Source of the DNA: JAAZBW01 sp035647855
GTDB taxonomy: Bacteria; Actinomycetota; Actinomycetes; Actinomycetales; Actinomycetaceae
Direction of reading: 5' to 3'
Length of the DNA: 46,202 bases
NCBI GenBank assembly: GCA_035647855.1
Contig: DASRMP010000068.1
Span: 1 to 46,202 of the forward strand
Shown here: positions 26,718-35,563 of the stretch, one piece after another
Numbering within the stretch: the stretch's first letter is position 1
How the letters are laid out: each line of letters starts with the position of its first letter
The notes under the pieces: generated by a model
The model's database searches: none
What the model was told of the DNA's origin: nothing
The model's input: only the letters and a program-made list of their open reading frames with translations
Made by a program: the position numbers and the translations under genes

Positions 26718-27488
26718 ATGCATATTCGAGCCCTCACATCTCGTGGCCGCGTGGCGGCCGCTGCTTCCGCCGCCCTCGCCGCCGCTCTGCTCGCCACGGG
26801 ATGTGGAGGAGACGGAAACGGCACGGACCTCACGGCCGCCCCCACTGAGGCACCGGCCGGCCCCACCGAGTCCGAGGGATTCACGGTCACCGCCGATCAG
26901 CGCGCCCCCGCCCAGGGCACCACCGGCAACGTCACGGTGACGGAGAGTTCGGTCATCATCGGCGACCCGGACGCGCCCGAGAAGGTCCACATCTACATCG
27001 ACCTGAACTGCCCGCACTGCCACATGCTGCACGACGAGATGGCGGCGGACACGGCGGCTTGGGCCGAGGGCTCGGACGTCGCCGTCGAGTACACGGTGGT
27101 CGACTATCTTTGCCCACGCACCACGCACCTCTACTCGAGTCGCGGCGCGAACCTCCTCGCACTCGTCGCCGACGTCGACCCCGAATCGTGGCTCGCCGTC
27201 CAGGACGCGCTGCTCGCCGGTCAGCCCGCCTCGACCACCGACCAAGTCACCACGGAGTGGCTGATCGAGACTGCACGGGACGCGGGCGCCACTCTCGACG
27301 ACGACGACATCGCCGCCCAAGAGCAACTCGCATACACCGACTGGGTCCAGGGCGCCACGGCCGAGGCGGCGGCGGCGGGCGTGAACTTCATCCCGCAGGT
27401 GTGGATCGACGGCGCCCAGGTCACCGGCGAGTCGCACGAAGAAACGGCCCAGCTTGTTCGGGAGGCTGTCGCCGCGGCAGACCTCTAA
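26718..27488 (+). CDS. DsbA-family thioredoxin-fold lipoprotein
   Basis: The 256-residue protein has an Arg-containing n-region, a hydrophobic segment and a lipobox ending at C29 (LLATGC), so it is a surface lipoprotein. A linker rich in A/P/T/E leads to a thioredoxin fold with the CPHC active site (C98-C101, DLNCPHCHMLH) and the late cis-proline context NFIPQVWIDG. This is the DsbA/DSBA_oxidored-like family (also called 'thioredoxin domain' lipoproteins in Actinobacteria), which forms or isomerises disulfides outside the membrane. An extra Cys occurs near residue 135 (VDYLCPRT). The gene converges on 27485-28945 with overlapping stop codons and no terminator between them. Confidence 0.92.
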   Translation: MHIRALTSRGRVAAAASAALAAALLATGCGGDGNGTDLTAAPTEAPAGPTESEGFTVTADQRAPAQGTTGNVTVTESSVIIGDPDAPEKVHIYIDLNCPHCHMLHDEMAADTAAWAEGSDVAVEYTVVDYLCPRTTHLYSSRGANLLALVADVDPESWLAVQDALLAGQPASTTDQVTTEWLIETARDAGATLDDDDIAAQEQLAYTDWVQGATAEAAAAGVNFIPQVWIDGAQVTGESHEETAQLVREAVAAADL

Positions 27489-28945
27489 CGGCCGGCGTCG
27501 AGCCGAACCGTGGTGGTCAGCGACTTCGACGCCTCCGGCAGGTCGACAGCGGGGTCCGAGAGTTGCTGCCAGCCGCTCAGCACGCCGGTGACGGTGAGTG
27601 CCGCCATGGTCGTGTCCTCAGGGACCGCGACGACGACGGTGATGTGACGCTGCGGCTGCGACCCCTCCGGTTCGGCGCTGGGCACAACGATTGCCGGGCG
27701 CTCGAGGCCGTCGTCGGGCGTGACCGCGGCCGTGAACTCGGCGTCTCCGTTGCCGGCGGGCGCGCCACCCAGCGTGTCCGTGAGCGTGAACGTTGCCGTG
27801 AGCCCGGCCACGAGCCAGCGATAGCCCTCCGGCGGCGCACCGAACTGCGGCAGGAACCCGGCGAGGCTCACTTCGGCGCCGCGATCCGCCGGCCGCGTGC
27901 CGAAGACGCGTCCGGTGAGACTTTCCCCGAGTTGCCATCCCTCGAAGAACGCGACCGGCGCGGCGGCGGCGTCCGCGATCTCTCCGTCGAGGACTCCGGA
28001 GTTCAGCGAGGCCGTCAGCGGGTCGGGTTCGCCGCTCAACAGGTCAACGCTCACCTGCTGACCCACGAGGGTGGAAATGAGCAGAGCGCTCGAATATCCG
28101 CCCTCGGGTGCGGCAGGCACCACTAAACTGCCGGTGGTCTCCCATCCCTCTGCCGGGATCTCGACGCCGTCGAGGACGAACCGCGTGCCCGCTACCTGCC
28201 AGTCCGGTTCGGGCGCGCCGTCGATCATCGGAAGATTGCCGGTGTCACAACCGCGGCGCGCGTCGAGTGTCAGGAACTGGTGCCCTTCGGGCGGGGCGAG
28301 GACATCGGCGCCTCGGCCGACGTGGGTGGACCAGATCGCCCTGTGGAGAGTGACGCAACGCCCGGTTTCGTCCTCGTTCGTGGGCGGGTCAGTGTGAAGC
28401 ACGATCCGCTGCGGGAAGTCGGACTCCTCCGTCACACGGCGCTCCTCCGGCAGCGTGCCGGTATCGATGAAGGGCCCGTCCACCACAGGTGCGTCCGGCT
28501 CGGTGAGGGTGGCGCCGTCGTTGGGGACTGCCCGATCCGGGCGGTGGAGCTCGTCGGCGCTGGACATCGGATAGTCGTGGGCGAAGCGTCCCCTGGTGAC
28601 TGCCACGAGCGTGCGCCCGTTGGAGTTCATGTCCGTCTCGAGCGGATAGTAGTCCCAGGTGGGGCCCTCGTCGCCCAGCCAGAACACGGGACCGCACACG
28701 ATCGAGTTGAGCGCCACGTCGTCGTACATCAGGAAGAAACAGCCCGAGTCGTCATGCGTCGCCGGGAGGGTGTACTGGTCGATGAGGAAGTCCCGCCATA
28801 GTTCCTCGACGGCGTCCAAGTGTTCCCCGGCGTTCATGATCGGCAGGCCATCAACCGTGATGACTCTCTGGGGAGCGCACGCGCCGAGCCCGGCGGCCGC
28901 TGCGGCAAGCAGGAGTGCCGCGGCAGCTCGCCGACGTCTCATCAC
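27485..28945 (-). CDS. Hypothetical lipoprotein with four exported cysteines
   Basis: The 486-residue product begins MMRRRR and has a hydrophobic helix ending in the lipobox GLGAC (C23), so it is exported and lipidated. The rest is hydrophilic, beta-rich and without recognised domain. Four cysteines besides C23 (SGCFF, IVCGP, TGRCV, RRGCD) are in the N-terminal half, as expected for a protein with two disulfides. It overlaps head-on with the DsbA-like gene. No membrane segment other than the signal. The C-terminal region (ITVVVAVPEDTTMAALTVTGVLSGW) resembles a beta-sandwich. I do not recognise the family. Confidence 0.75.
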   Translation of the reverse strand: MMRRRRAAAALLLAAAAAGLGACAPQRVITVDGLPIMNAGEHLDAVEELWRDFLIDQYTLPATHDDSGCFFLMYDDVALNSIVCGPVFWLGDEGPTWDYYPLETDMNSNGRTLVAVTRGRFAHDYPMSSADELHRPDRAVPNDGATLTEPDAPVVDGPFIDTGTLPEERRVTEESDFPQRIVLHTDPPTNEDETGRCVTLHRAIWSTHVGRGADVLAPPEGHQFLTLDARRGCDTGNLPMIDGAPEPDWQVAGTRFVLDGVEIPAEGWETTGSLVVPAAPEGGYSSALLISTLVGQQVSVDLLSGEPDPLTASLNSGVLDGEIADAAAAPVAFFEGWQLGESLTGRVFGTRPADRGAEVSLAGFLPQFGAPPEGYRWLVAGLTATFTLTDTLGGAPAGNGDAEFTAAVTPDDGLERPAIVVPSAEPEGSQPQRHITVVVAVPEDTTMAALTVTGVLSGWQQLSDPAVDLPEASKSLTTTVRLDAGR

Positions 28946-29000
28946 CGGGACCCTTCTTCGCCTTCTGCAGTAGAGGCTACTACGTCACTATTCCTGCGGT

Positions 29001-29006
29001 TAGTCT
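29001..29006 (+). promoter_or_regulatory. -10 element, leaderless start of the MFS gene
   Basis: TAGTCT ends 6 nt before the ATG at 29013, without a Shine-Dalgarno between. Confidence 0.45.
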
Positions 29007-29012
29007 GGGCCA

Positions 29013-30623
29013 ATGGGAGATCGGGTGTCACGGCCAGGTTGGGGCCGTGCACGCTCCCCAGAAGATCTCCTGAGGAAGCGCGTCTACCGGGGCATGAGCC
29101 CCGAGGCCGCCCAGGCCGCCGATGCCGAGCACAAGCGGAGAATGCGGATCCTGGTCGCGCTGTTCATGACGCAGTTCTTCGGGATGCTCTCGAACACGAT
29201 CATCGGCAACTCGATGCCCGTCATCGTGGCCGAGATCGGCGGGAACCAGGGCCAGTATGCCTGGGTGATGACGTCCGGCATCCTCGCGAACACCATCACC
29301 ACCCCCATCGCGGGCAAGCTCGCGGACCTACTGAACAAGAAGACTCTGTACCTGTTCGGTATCTCGGTGTTCATGCTCGGCTCGCTGCTGTCCGGAATGG
29401 CGTGGGGCCCCGAGTCCCTGATCGCATTCCGGGTACTCCAGGGAATCGGGATGGGCACGCAGGTCACGCTTTCGCAGGTGATCATGGCCACCGTGGTGCC
29501 GCCCCGCGAGCGCGGCCGCTACAACGGCCACATGGGCGCCGTGTTCGCGGTCGCCACGGTCTCGGGGCCGCTCATCGGCGGTCTCATCGTGGACGTGCCG
29601 TTCCTTGGCTGGCGGTGGACGTTCTGGATCGTGATCCCGTTCATGGCGATCGCGCTCTACACGGTGCACCGTCGGCTGCATCTCACGCGGGACCGCGGCC
29701 GCAAGGTGAGTGTCGACTACCTCGGCGCCATGTTCATCGCGATCTCTGCGACTCTTGTGCTGCTCTGGATGTCCATGGTCGGCCGCGACTTCGACGCGAT
29801 CTCGGGGGAGACTGCTGTGCTCCTGGGAACCGCGCTCATCAGCTCGCTGATATTCGGGCTGATCGAGAGCGTGGCCCTCGAGCCGCTGATCCCGCTCGGG
29901 ATACTGCTCGAGCGGACGACGATGCTGACGATCGTCGCGAACATCGCGCTCGGCACCGCAATGTTCGGAACCAACGTCTACCTGGGGCAGTACTTCCAGT
30001 ACGGTCTCGGCTATTCGCCCACGGTGGCGGGGCTTCTCGGACTTCCCATGATCTTCGGTATCGTCATCGCGTCAACGCTCACGGGCCAGTGGATCAGCAG
30101 GTCCGGGACTTGGAAGAAGTACGTCGTCGTCGGCATGGCGTGCCTCGTGGTCGCGTACGGGATCGGCTCGTTCGTGGGTGCCGACACGCCGCTGTGGATC
30201 CTGCTCGTGCTGCTCGCGATAGGCGGCACGGGACTCGGTGCCACCAATCAGAACCTCATCCTCGCCGTGCAGAACTCGGTTGGTCTCGCGAACATGGGGG
30301 CCGCCACGTCATCGGTGATGTTCTTCCGCAACTTCTTCGGAGCGATCGGGATCCAACTGCTGGGACTCGTCTACGGGCTCGCGGTGGAGGCCGGGGTGGC
30401 TGCCCGGCTCGGCGCGGAGGTCGCGGGCCGCATAGCCGGCTCAAGTTCGTCGCTCGACCTGAACGCCCTCGACGCCGCCACGCAGACCGCCGTCCGGGCC
30501 GCGTACGCCGACGGGCTTGGTCCGGTGTTCGCCGTCATCGGCGTGATGAGCCTTTTCGGCCTCGTGGCAGTGCTGCTGATGCCCGGCACCAGTCTCCGCC
30601 TCACCGTTGACAAGGCATCCTAG
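29013..30623 (+). CDS. DHA2-family MFS drug exporter (14 TM)
   Basis: The 536-residue protein is a major facilitator of the drug:H+ antiporter-2 group: a cytoplasmic lead of about 45 residues, then PVIVAEIGGNQGQYAWVMTSGILANTITTPIAGKLADLLNKK (the GKLADLLxKK motif A loop), motif C-like GPLIGGLIV near TM5, and enough hydrophobic segments for 14 helices. Substrates of DHA2 pumps include dyes, biocides and antibiotics; specificity is not readable. The basic first 45 residues are long for the family, so a later ATG (MSPEAAQ or MRILVAL) could be the true start, but the -10 at 29001-29006 fits the first ATG. It is followed by a perfect 14-bp hairpin. Confidence 0.9.
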   Translation: MGDRVSRPGWGRARSPEDLLRKRVYRGMSPEAAQAADAEHKRRMRILVALFMTQFFGMLSNTIIGNSMPVIVAEIGGNQGQYAWVMTSGILANTITTPIAGKLADLLNKKTLYLFGISVFMLGSLLSGMAWGPESLIAFRVLQGIGMGTQVTLSQVIMATVVPPRERGRYNGHMGAVFAVATVSGPLIGGLIVDVPFLGWRWTFWIVIPFMAIALYTVHRRLHLTRDRGRKVSVDYLGAMFIAISATLVLLWMSMVGRDFDAISGETAVLLGTALISSLIFGLIESVALEPLIPLGILLERTTMLTIVANIALGTAMFGTNVYLGQYFQYGLGYSPTVAGLLGLPMIFGIVIASTLTGQWISRSGTWKKYVVVGMACLVVAYGIGSFVGADTPLWILLVLLAIGGTGLGATNQNLILAVQNSVGLANMGAATSSVMFFRNFFGAIGIQLLGLVYGLAVEAGVAARLGAEVAGRIAGSSSSLDLNALDAATQTAVRAAYADGLGPVFAVIGVMSLFGLVAVLLMPGTSLRLTVDKAS

Positions 30624-30656
30624 ACGCGCAGCGCGCTGAAAGCGCCCCGGGATCGC

Positions 30657-30690
30657 ACGGGCCCCGCACCTGGTAAGGTGCGGGGCCCGT
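30657..30690. terminator. Strong bidirectional hairpin between MFS and hydrolase genes
   Basis: ACGGGCCCCGCACC (30657-30670) pairs perfectly with GGTGCGGGGCCCGT (30677-30690) around TGGTAA, 34 nt after the MFS stop. The genes on either side converge. The remaining 200 bp up to 30891 holds no feature I can support. Confidence 0.65.
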
Positions 30691-30891
30691 CGGTCCTGCG
30701 GCTGGATGGGGAGGAGAAAAGCCACAGAACTGAGGCAGTCGTTCCGGGGGAGCGACGCCAAGTGAAAGAGGTTTCGAGTTGCCGCGGAATTCCCTTCCGA
30801 GTCCCTCGGCACCTGTTGATCTTAGAACCCCACCCGCAGAATATTCAACAACAACGGCGCGACCTGCGCCACACGTTTGGCCGGAATCCAA

Positions 30892-31893
30892 TCAGTTGTT
30901 CTGCGCGAAGGCGATTACGGCGCGCGTGTATTGGTCGCGGACCGGTGGCCGGGAGCAGGCCAGATCGTGGATTCCACCCTCGAATTGCCTCACCGTGACG
31001 CCGCTCCCGATCTTCGGTGCGAGCCGGACCATGTCAGCCGGGTCGAGGATCACATCCGAGTTCTCGAGCTCCGGGCTTTCCCGGCTGGTTGGAGTGCCGA
31101 AACGAGTTGAACAGGCGAGGAAAACGGGTTGTCTTGCGTCCAGGCCTCGGGCGAGTTGCGACTGCATGTCGCGGACGGACGAGACGAACCCGGCCTGGAC
31201 CGGGACCGGGGTGACCGGCTTGAGCCGCGTGTCGAACTCCCACTCGCCGCCGTAGTCCACGTGCAGCCACCTCGGGTAGAAATCAGTGAGTGTACGGAGG
31301 GTGATCGCCGGCGCGATGCGGCGGAGACCGTGCGCGACGAAAGTGCCAAGAGTCCGCACCGGTTCCCTGTCCACGAGATCGAACCAGGGCGAGTTCAGCA
31401 CGACGACGTCGGGGCCTGAATCGTCGAGCAACCCCGGAGGGTGGACGCCGGCGTATATGGCGGCCTGGAGCCCGCCCGTCGAGTGGCCGATCAGCGTGAT
31501 GTGGCGGTGACCGAGTTCGCGCAGGAAACGGATCGTCAGGGCGATCTCCTCCTCGCGCAGGCGCAGGTCATAGATCCTGTCCAACGCCGGCAGGTGCAGC
31601 CCGGCCCGGCCCTGCGCACGGCAGTCGAGCCCGTAGAACTCAATGCCGGCGTCGATCCACGCCTGGGCGTGTGCGGCCTGGAAGAAGGTATCGACGAACC
31701 CCGGGAGGTAGAGCGCGGCACGCTCGAGCGGTCTTCCGCCGTCGCGAGTCGCGTGGCCCGCCTGATGGACGAGGACGGCTCGGTCGGCCCCTCGCGCCCT
31801 CCTGGACGGGCGGACGGCCACCACCCGGGCGAGCCACGGATCGCCCAGGACATCTCGCAGGGAAGCGCTCATGCGGGCGGACGCGAGACTCAT
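30892..31893 (-). CDS. Alpha/beta hydrolase (serine aminopeptidase S33/lysophospholipase-like)
   Basis: Starting at the ATG at 31893 the protein has 333 residues. The nucleophile elbow is GHSTGG (serine at about residue 138), the oxyanion region is LPGFVDTFF, and the terminal GGIHDL provides a plausible catalytic histidine. FYGLDCRAQGRAG resembles the monoglyceride-lipase/S33 (hydrolase_4) subgroup. AAGGA 8 nt before 31893 supports this start over the ATG eight codons upstream (31917) or the one at 31872. There is no signal peptide, so it is cytoplasmic; substrate unknown. The gene runs away from metNIQ and shares the 211-bp intergenic region with its riboswitch. Confidence 0.85.
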   Translation of the reverse strand: MSLASARMSASLRDVLGDPWLARVVAVRPSRRARGADRAVLVHQAGHATRDGGRPLERAALYLPGFVDTFFQAAHAQAWIDAGIEFYGLDCRAQGRAGLHLPALDRIYDLRLREEEIALTIRFLRELGHRHITLIGHSTGGLQAAIYAGVHPPGLLDDSGPDVVVLNSPWFDLVDREPVRTLGTFVAHGLRRIAPAITLRTLTDFYPRWLHVDYGGEWEFDTRLKPVTPVPVQAGFVSSVRDMQSQLARGLDARQPVFLACSTRFGTPTSRESPELENSDVILDPADMVRLAPKIGSGVTVRQFEGGIHDLACSRPPVRDQYTRAVIAFAQNN

Positions 31894-31945
31894 GGGACCA
31901 TCCTTCCACGATGGCAACTGTGACCCGCTCCACCAGGCAAGGGAT

Positions 31946-31974
31946 TTGAGGGGTGCGGGGCCGTGGTCTACCGT
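31946..31974 (+). promoter_or_regulatory. Promoter of metNIQ
   Basis: TTGAGG (31946-31951) and TACCGT (31969-31974) are separated by 17 bp. Transcription from here would begin about 15 nt before the SAM aptamer. Confidence 0.6.
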
Positions 31975-31995
31975 TCATAGTGCATTGCCCGTGCG

Positions 31996-32098
31996 CCATC
32001 AAGAGCAGCTGAGAGACCTGGATCGACGAAGCTGCAGCAACCCTTCGGACCGCAGGTTCGCCGAGGCCCGGAGACGGTGCTACTGCCGGGAACGATGG
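31996..32098 (+). ncRNA. SAM-I (S-box) riboswitch in front of metN
   Basis: P1 is CCATC (31996-32000) with GATGG (32094-32098). P2 is GCAGCT (32005-32010) with AGCTGC (32030-32035), enclosing GAGAGACCTGG, the kink-turn and loop. The conserved GCAACC (32037-32042) and GGTGCTAC (32076-32083) blocks are in the right order. Genes for methionine import downstream agree with an S-adenosylmethionine sensor. The Shine-Dalgarno GGAGG (32097-32101) starts inside the 3' strand of P1, so ligand-stabilised P1 should hide it; control at translation initiation is inferred. Confidence 0.85.
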
Positions 32099-32104
32099 AG
32101 GACC

Positions 32105-33070
32105 ATGATCAGTCTGCAGGACGTCCGAAAGGTCTACGGCGGCGTCGTAGCCCTTGACGGCGTCTCGCTCGAGGTCGAGAAGGGCACCATCCACGGGATC
32201 GTCGGGCCGTCGGGCGCCGGGAAATCCACTTTGGTGCGCTGCCTCACCGGCCTGGAACGGCCCACCACCGGCAGCATCTCCCTGGACGGCCTGGACATCA
32301 CCAAACTGGGCGACAATTCGATGCGCAGGGCGCGCCGCAGCATCGGCATGGTCTTCCAGGCCATCAACCTCCTGGAGCAGCGCACCGCGGCCGAGAACAT
32401 CGCCTACCCACTGCGGATCGCGAGAGTCCCGAGGTCGGAGATCCGGGGTCGCGTGCAAGAACTCCTCGATCTGGTCGGCCTGGGCGATCGAGGCGGGGCC
32501 TACCCCACCCAACTCTCCGGCGGGCAGCAGCAGCGGATCGGTATCGCCCGCGCGCTCGCCGCCGACCCCGCCGTCCTCCTCTGCGACGAGCCCACCTCTG
32601 CGCTCGACTCCGTCACCACGACCTCGATCCTCGATCTCATCCGCGGCATCCGCGACCGCATCGGCGTCACCGTCGTGATCATCACCCACGAGATGGAGGT
32701 CGTGCGCCGGGCGTGCGACTCCGTCACCCTGCTCGATCACGGCAGGGTCGTCGAGACCGGGCGGATCGCCGACGTCGTCGCCGACGCATCCACGCGGCTC
32801 TCCCACGCGCTCGTGCCGCTGCCGCCTGTGCCGGACACTGACGACGCCGTCGTCGACATCTTCTTCACCTCGACCCCGGGCGAAGCCACCGGGTCGCAGG
32901 TCTTCAACACGGTGGCCGCACTGGGCGGCGACATCACTGCGGCCACGTTCGAGACCCTCGGGAGCACCCAGGTCGGGCGCGTGGCGCTGTCCGCGCCTCG
33001 GGGCGACGTCGAGCGACTGGCGCGCGGTCTCCGGGACGCCGGGCTCCACGTGGAGGGGAGGCGGCAGTGA
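32105..33070 (+). CDS. metN: Methionine importer ATP-binding protein MetN
   Basis: From the ATG at 32105 (GGAGG 3 nt upstream) the product has 321 residues. Walker A GPSGAGKST (34-42), signature LSGGQQQR, Walker B VLLCDEPTSALD and the H-loop THEME are intact. The C-terminal 80 residues (VVDIFFTSTPGEATGSQVFNTVAALGGD...) form a NIL/ACT-like regulatory domain where methionine binds and inhibits transport in known MetN. A frame upstream to 31871 is read-through of the riboswitch and is not coding. The MetI start (GTG at 33067) overlaps the stop by 4 nt. Confidence 0.95.
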   Translation: MISLQDVRKVYGGVVALDGVSLEVEKGTIHGIVGPSGAGKSTLVRCLTGLERPTTGSISLDGLDITKLGDNSMRRARRSIGMVFQAINLLEQRTAAENIAYPLRIARVPRSEIRGRVQELLDLVGLGDRGGAYPTQLSGGQQQRIGIARALAADPAVLLCDEPTSALDSVTTTSILDLIRGIRDRIGVTVVIITHEMEVVRRACDSVTLLDHGRVVETGRIADVVADASTRLSHALVPLPPVPDTDDAVVDIFFTSTPGEATGSQVFNTVAALGGDITAATFETLGSTQVGRVALSAPRGDVERLARGLRDAGLHVEGRRQ

Positions 33071-33834
33071 ACGGACTGGCCATGGCGGCGTCGAACGCGA
33101 TGCTGACGGCCGCGGCGCGGGCGGACATCGCTCTGCGCGGCGTGGCGCCGTTCCAGGAGGACGGTACGTGGTTCGACAACCGCTACATCCAGGCGGAGTT
33201 CTGGCCGAAGGCGCTGGACACGCTCAACATGACGTTGCTCTCTGCGCTCTTCACGGTCTTGCTCGGACTGCCGCTCGGGCTCGCGCTCGTTGCGTCCGCG
33301 CCGAAGGGCCTCGCCCCCAACCGCACACTCAACCAGGTGCTCGGCGCGATCGTGAACGTGGGCCGTTCGATACCGTTCATCATTCTCATGGTGATGGTGG
33401 TGCCGATCACCCGCGCGATCACGGGCACCACGATCACGTGGTACTCGGCGGTTGTCCCGCTCACGATCGCGGCCGTGCCGTTCTTCGCGCGGCTGGTGGA
33501 GACGTCGCTCTCGTCCGTGGGTGAGGGCAAGGTCGAGGCCGCGCTCATGATGGGCGCCTCCCGGCTGCGCGTGCTGTGGGACGTCCTGGTGCGGGAGTCG
33601 CTGGCGTCGCTGATCCAGAACGTGACGGTGGTGATCGTGACGCTCATCGGATACACCGCGATGGCCGGCGCCATCGGTTCGGGCGGACTCGGCCAGCTCG
33701 CCATCAACCAGGGCTACAACCGAAATATGTATGACGTCATGTACATCGCCGTCGGCGGCATCCTCGTGATGGTGATGGTCTTCCAATTCGTGGGCGACAT
33801 GCTCAGCCGGCTGGTGGACCACAGCAGGCGCTGA
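33067..33834 (+). CDS. metI: Methionine importer permease MetI
   Basis: The 255-residue membrane protein has the binding-protein-dependent permease fold, about five to six helices, with the cytoplasmic coupling loop MGASRLRVLWDVLVRESLASL (about residues 161-181) equivalent to the EAA motif. GYTAMAGAIGSGGLGQLA is typical of MetI. The GTG at 33067 overlaps the metN stop as GTGA; an ATG five codons in is a possible alternative. The N-terminal 45 residues precede the first helix and are longer than in E. coli MetI. It pairs with MetN and MetQ. Confidence 0.95.
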   Translation: MNGLAMAASNAMLTAAARADIALRGVAPFQEDGTWFDNRYIQAEFWPKALDTLNMTLLSALFTVLLGLPLGLALVASAPKGLAPNRTLNQVLGAIVNVGRSIPFIILMVMVVPITRAITGTTITWYSAVVPLTIAAVPFFARLVETSLSSVGEGKVEAALMMGASRLRVLWDVLVRESLASLIQNVTVVIVTLIGYTAMAGAIGSGGLGQLAINQGYNRNMYDVMYIAVGGILVMVMVFQFVGDMLSRLVDHSRR

Positions 33835-33901
33835 CCCCAGCCGGAGCAGACGCCCCGCGCCTCTACTCTCCCCTTCACAAGAACGAAAGGTAACAACAAT
33901 C

Positions 33902-34795
33902 ATGCGAACCACCCGTGTTCTCCCCCTCGCCGCGGCAGTTGCGGCGCTATCCCTCGCCCTCGCCGGCTGCGGCGGCAACGGCGACGACGGCGGCACCACT
34001 GACGGCGGCACCGCCACCACGCCGGCCGGCGACGCCCAGACCGACGCCACGGGCGAGGCCGACGGCGAGACCCTCACCATCTCGGTCGGCGCCACCCCGG
34101 TGCCCCACGCGCAGATCCTCACCTGGATCTCGGACAACATCGCGGCGGACGCCGGGCTGGAGATCGAGATCGTCGAGTTCACCGACTACCCGTTCGGCAA
34201 CCGCGCGCTCTCCGAAGGCGAGTTCGACGCGAACTACTTCCAGCACCTCCCGTACTTCGACGAGCAGGTGGCCGAGTTCGGGTACGACATCCAGGCGTCC
34301 GTCGGCATCCACATCGAGCCCTACGGCGTCTACTCGGAGACGATCACGGACATCGCGGACCTCCCGGAGGGTGGCACCATCTCCGTCCCGAACGACCCGT
34401 CCAACCAGGCCCGTGCGCTCTGGCTCCTCGAGGACGCCGGCGTGTTCACGCTCAACGACTCGGTGGACAACCCCACCATCTACGATGTGGACGACAACCC
34501 GAAGGGTATCCAGCTGACCGAGCTTGACGCAGCGCAGCTCGCCACGACCCTGCAGGACGTCGACGCCTCCGTCATCAACGGCAACTACGCCCTCGACGCC
34601 GGGCTCGTTCCCTCCGAGGACGCCATCGTGCTCGAATCCGGTGAGGACAACCCGTACGCGAACGTGGTCGCCTACCGCTCCGAGGACGTCGACTCCGAGG
34701 CGATCGCGGCGCTCATCGAACTCCTCACCTCCGAGGACGTGCGCGCCTACATCGAGCAGACCTGGCCGAACGGTGAGGTCATTCCGGCCTTCTGA
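33902..34795 (+). CDS. metQ: Methionine-binding lipoprotein MetQ
   Basis: The 297-residue NlpA/MetQ-type protein has a lipobox ending at C23 (ALAGC) after a short basic n-region, then a Gly/Asp/Thr-rich linker. The core motifs are TISVGATPVPHAQIL, EFTDYPFGNRALSEGEFDANYFQHLPYFDEQ and QLTELDAAQLATTLQDVDASVINGNYALDAGL, the family signature. An AAAGG ribosome site lies upstream of the ATG. Only 67 bp separate it from metI, so it belongs to the riboswitch-controlled unit. A terminator follows at 34824. Confidence 0.95.
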   Translation: MRTTRVLPLAAAVAALSLALAGCGGNGDDGGTTDGGTATTPAGDAQTDATGEADGETLTISVGATPVPHAQILTWISDNIAADAGLEIEIVEFTDYPFGNRALSEGEFDANYFQHLPYFDEQVAEFGYDIQASVGIHIEPYGVYSETITDIADLPEGGTISVPNDPSNQARALWLLEDAGVFTLNDSVDNPTIYDVDDNPKGIQLTELDAAQLATTLQDVDASVINGNYALDAGLVPSEDAIVLESGEDNPYANVVAYRSEDVDSEAIAALIELLTSEDVRAYIEQTWPNGEVIPAF

Positions 34796-34823
34796 TCCAT
34801 CCGATCAGTCCCGCCGGTGATGA

Positions 34824-34860
34824 AGGGGCTCGGAGAGCGGCACATGCTCTCCGAGCCCCT
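34824..34860 (+). terminator. Intrinsic terminator after metNIQ
   Basis: AGGGGCTCGGAGAGC (34824-34838) pairs perfectly with GCTCTCCGAGCCCCT (34846-34860) around a 7-nt loop and is followed by a T-rich stretch. The following 50 bp is a degenerate hexamer run built from GTTTGC/GTTTGT. Confidence 0.8.
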
Positions 34861-34917
34861 ATTCTTGGCGTTTGTTTCCGGGTTCGCGTTTGCGTTTGTG
34901 TTTGCTTCTGCTGCGCG

Positions 34918-35556
34918 TCAGCCGACGACGCCGTACAGCCGGTCCCCGGCGTCACCCAGGCCGGGCACGATGTAGCCGTTCTGGTCGAGCCGCTCGTCCA
35001 CCGCGGCGGTCACGATCTTCACCTCGGCGCGGTGGCCGATCTCCCGCGAGACCTTATCCAGGCCCTCCGGCGCCGCGAGCAGACAGATCGCCGTGACGTC
35101 ACGGGCACCCCGCTCGAGCAGGAACTCGATGGCCGCGACCAGCGTGCCACCGGTGGCGAGCATCGGGTCGAGCACGAAGACCTGCCGCCCCGACATGTCC
35201 TCGGGCAGCCGGTTCGCATACGTCTCCGCCTCGAGGGTCCCCTCGTCACGCACCATTCCGAGGAAGCCGACCTCCGCCGTTGGGAGCAGCCGGGTCATGC
35301 CCTCCAGCATGCCGAGACCCGCCCGAAGGATCGGCACGACGACGGGCGGCGGGTCCTTCATCTTCGCTCCCGATGTGGAGGTCACGGGTGTGGTGATCTC
35401 CCGCTCCTCGACCTGCACCTCCCGGGTGGCCTCGTAGGCGAGAAGAGTGACCAGTTCTTCCACCAACTGCCTGAAGACGGGCGAGGCGGTCCGCTCGTCC
35501 CGCAGGACCGTGAGTTTGTGAGCGATGAGGGGATGATCGATGACCAGCAAGCGCAT
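34918..35556 (-). CDS. upp: Uracil phosphoribosyltransferase
   Basis: The 212-residue enzyme makes UMP from uracil and PRPP in pyrimidine salvage. The PRPP loop is DPMLATGGT (130-138); LRAGLGMLEGM and YIVPGLGDAGDRLYG are family hallmarks. Start: ATG at 35556, preceded on the minus strand by TATTCT (35569-35564) ending 7 nt before it, so a leaderless transcript is likely. The longer frame to 36147 runs antisense through tadA and is not coding. It is divergent from tadA with 42 bp between the start codons. Confidence 0.96.
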   Translation of the reverse strand: MRLLVIDHPLIAHKLTVLRDERTASPVFRQLVEELVTLLAYEATREVQVEEREITTPVTSTSGAKMKDPPPVVVPILRAGLGMLEGMTRLLPTAEVGFLGMVRDEGTLEAETYANRLPEDMSGRQVFVLDPMLATGGTLVAAIEFLLERGARDVTAICLLAAPEGLDKVSREIGHRAEVKIVTAAVDERLDQNGYIVPGLGDAGDRLYGVVG

Positions 35557-35563
35557 GAGCCCA

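Noticed and set aside
28820..30610. 596-codon frame overlapping the MFS gene in another frame
   Set aside because: Highly Arg/His/Pro-rich frame-shifted copy of the DHA2 exporter, which has a clear 14-TM reading in its own frame.
30691..30891. Leftward 96-codon frame between MFS and hydrolase genes
   Set aside because: It reads through the terminator hairpin and is Gly/Pro/Arg-rich without any motif.
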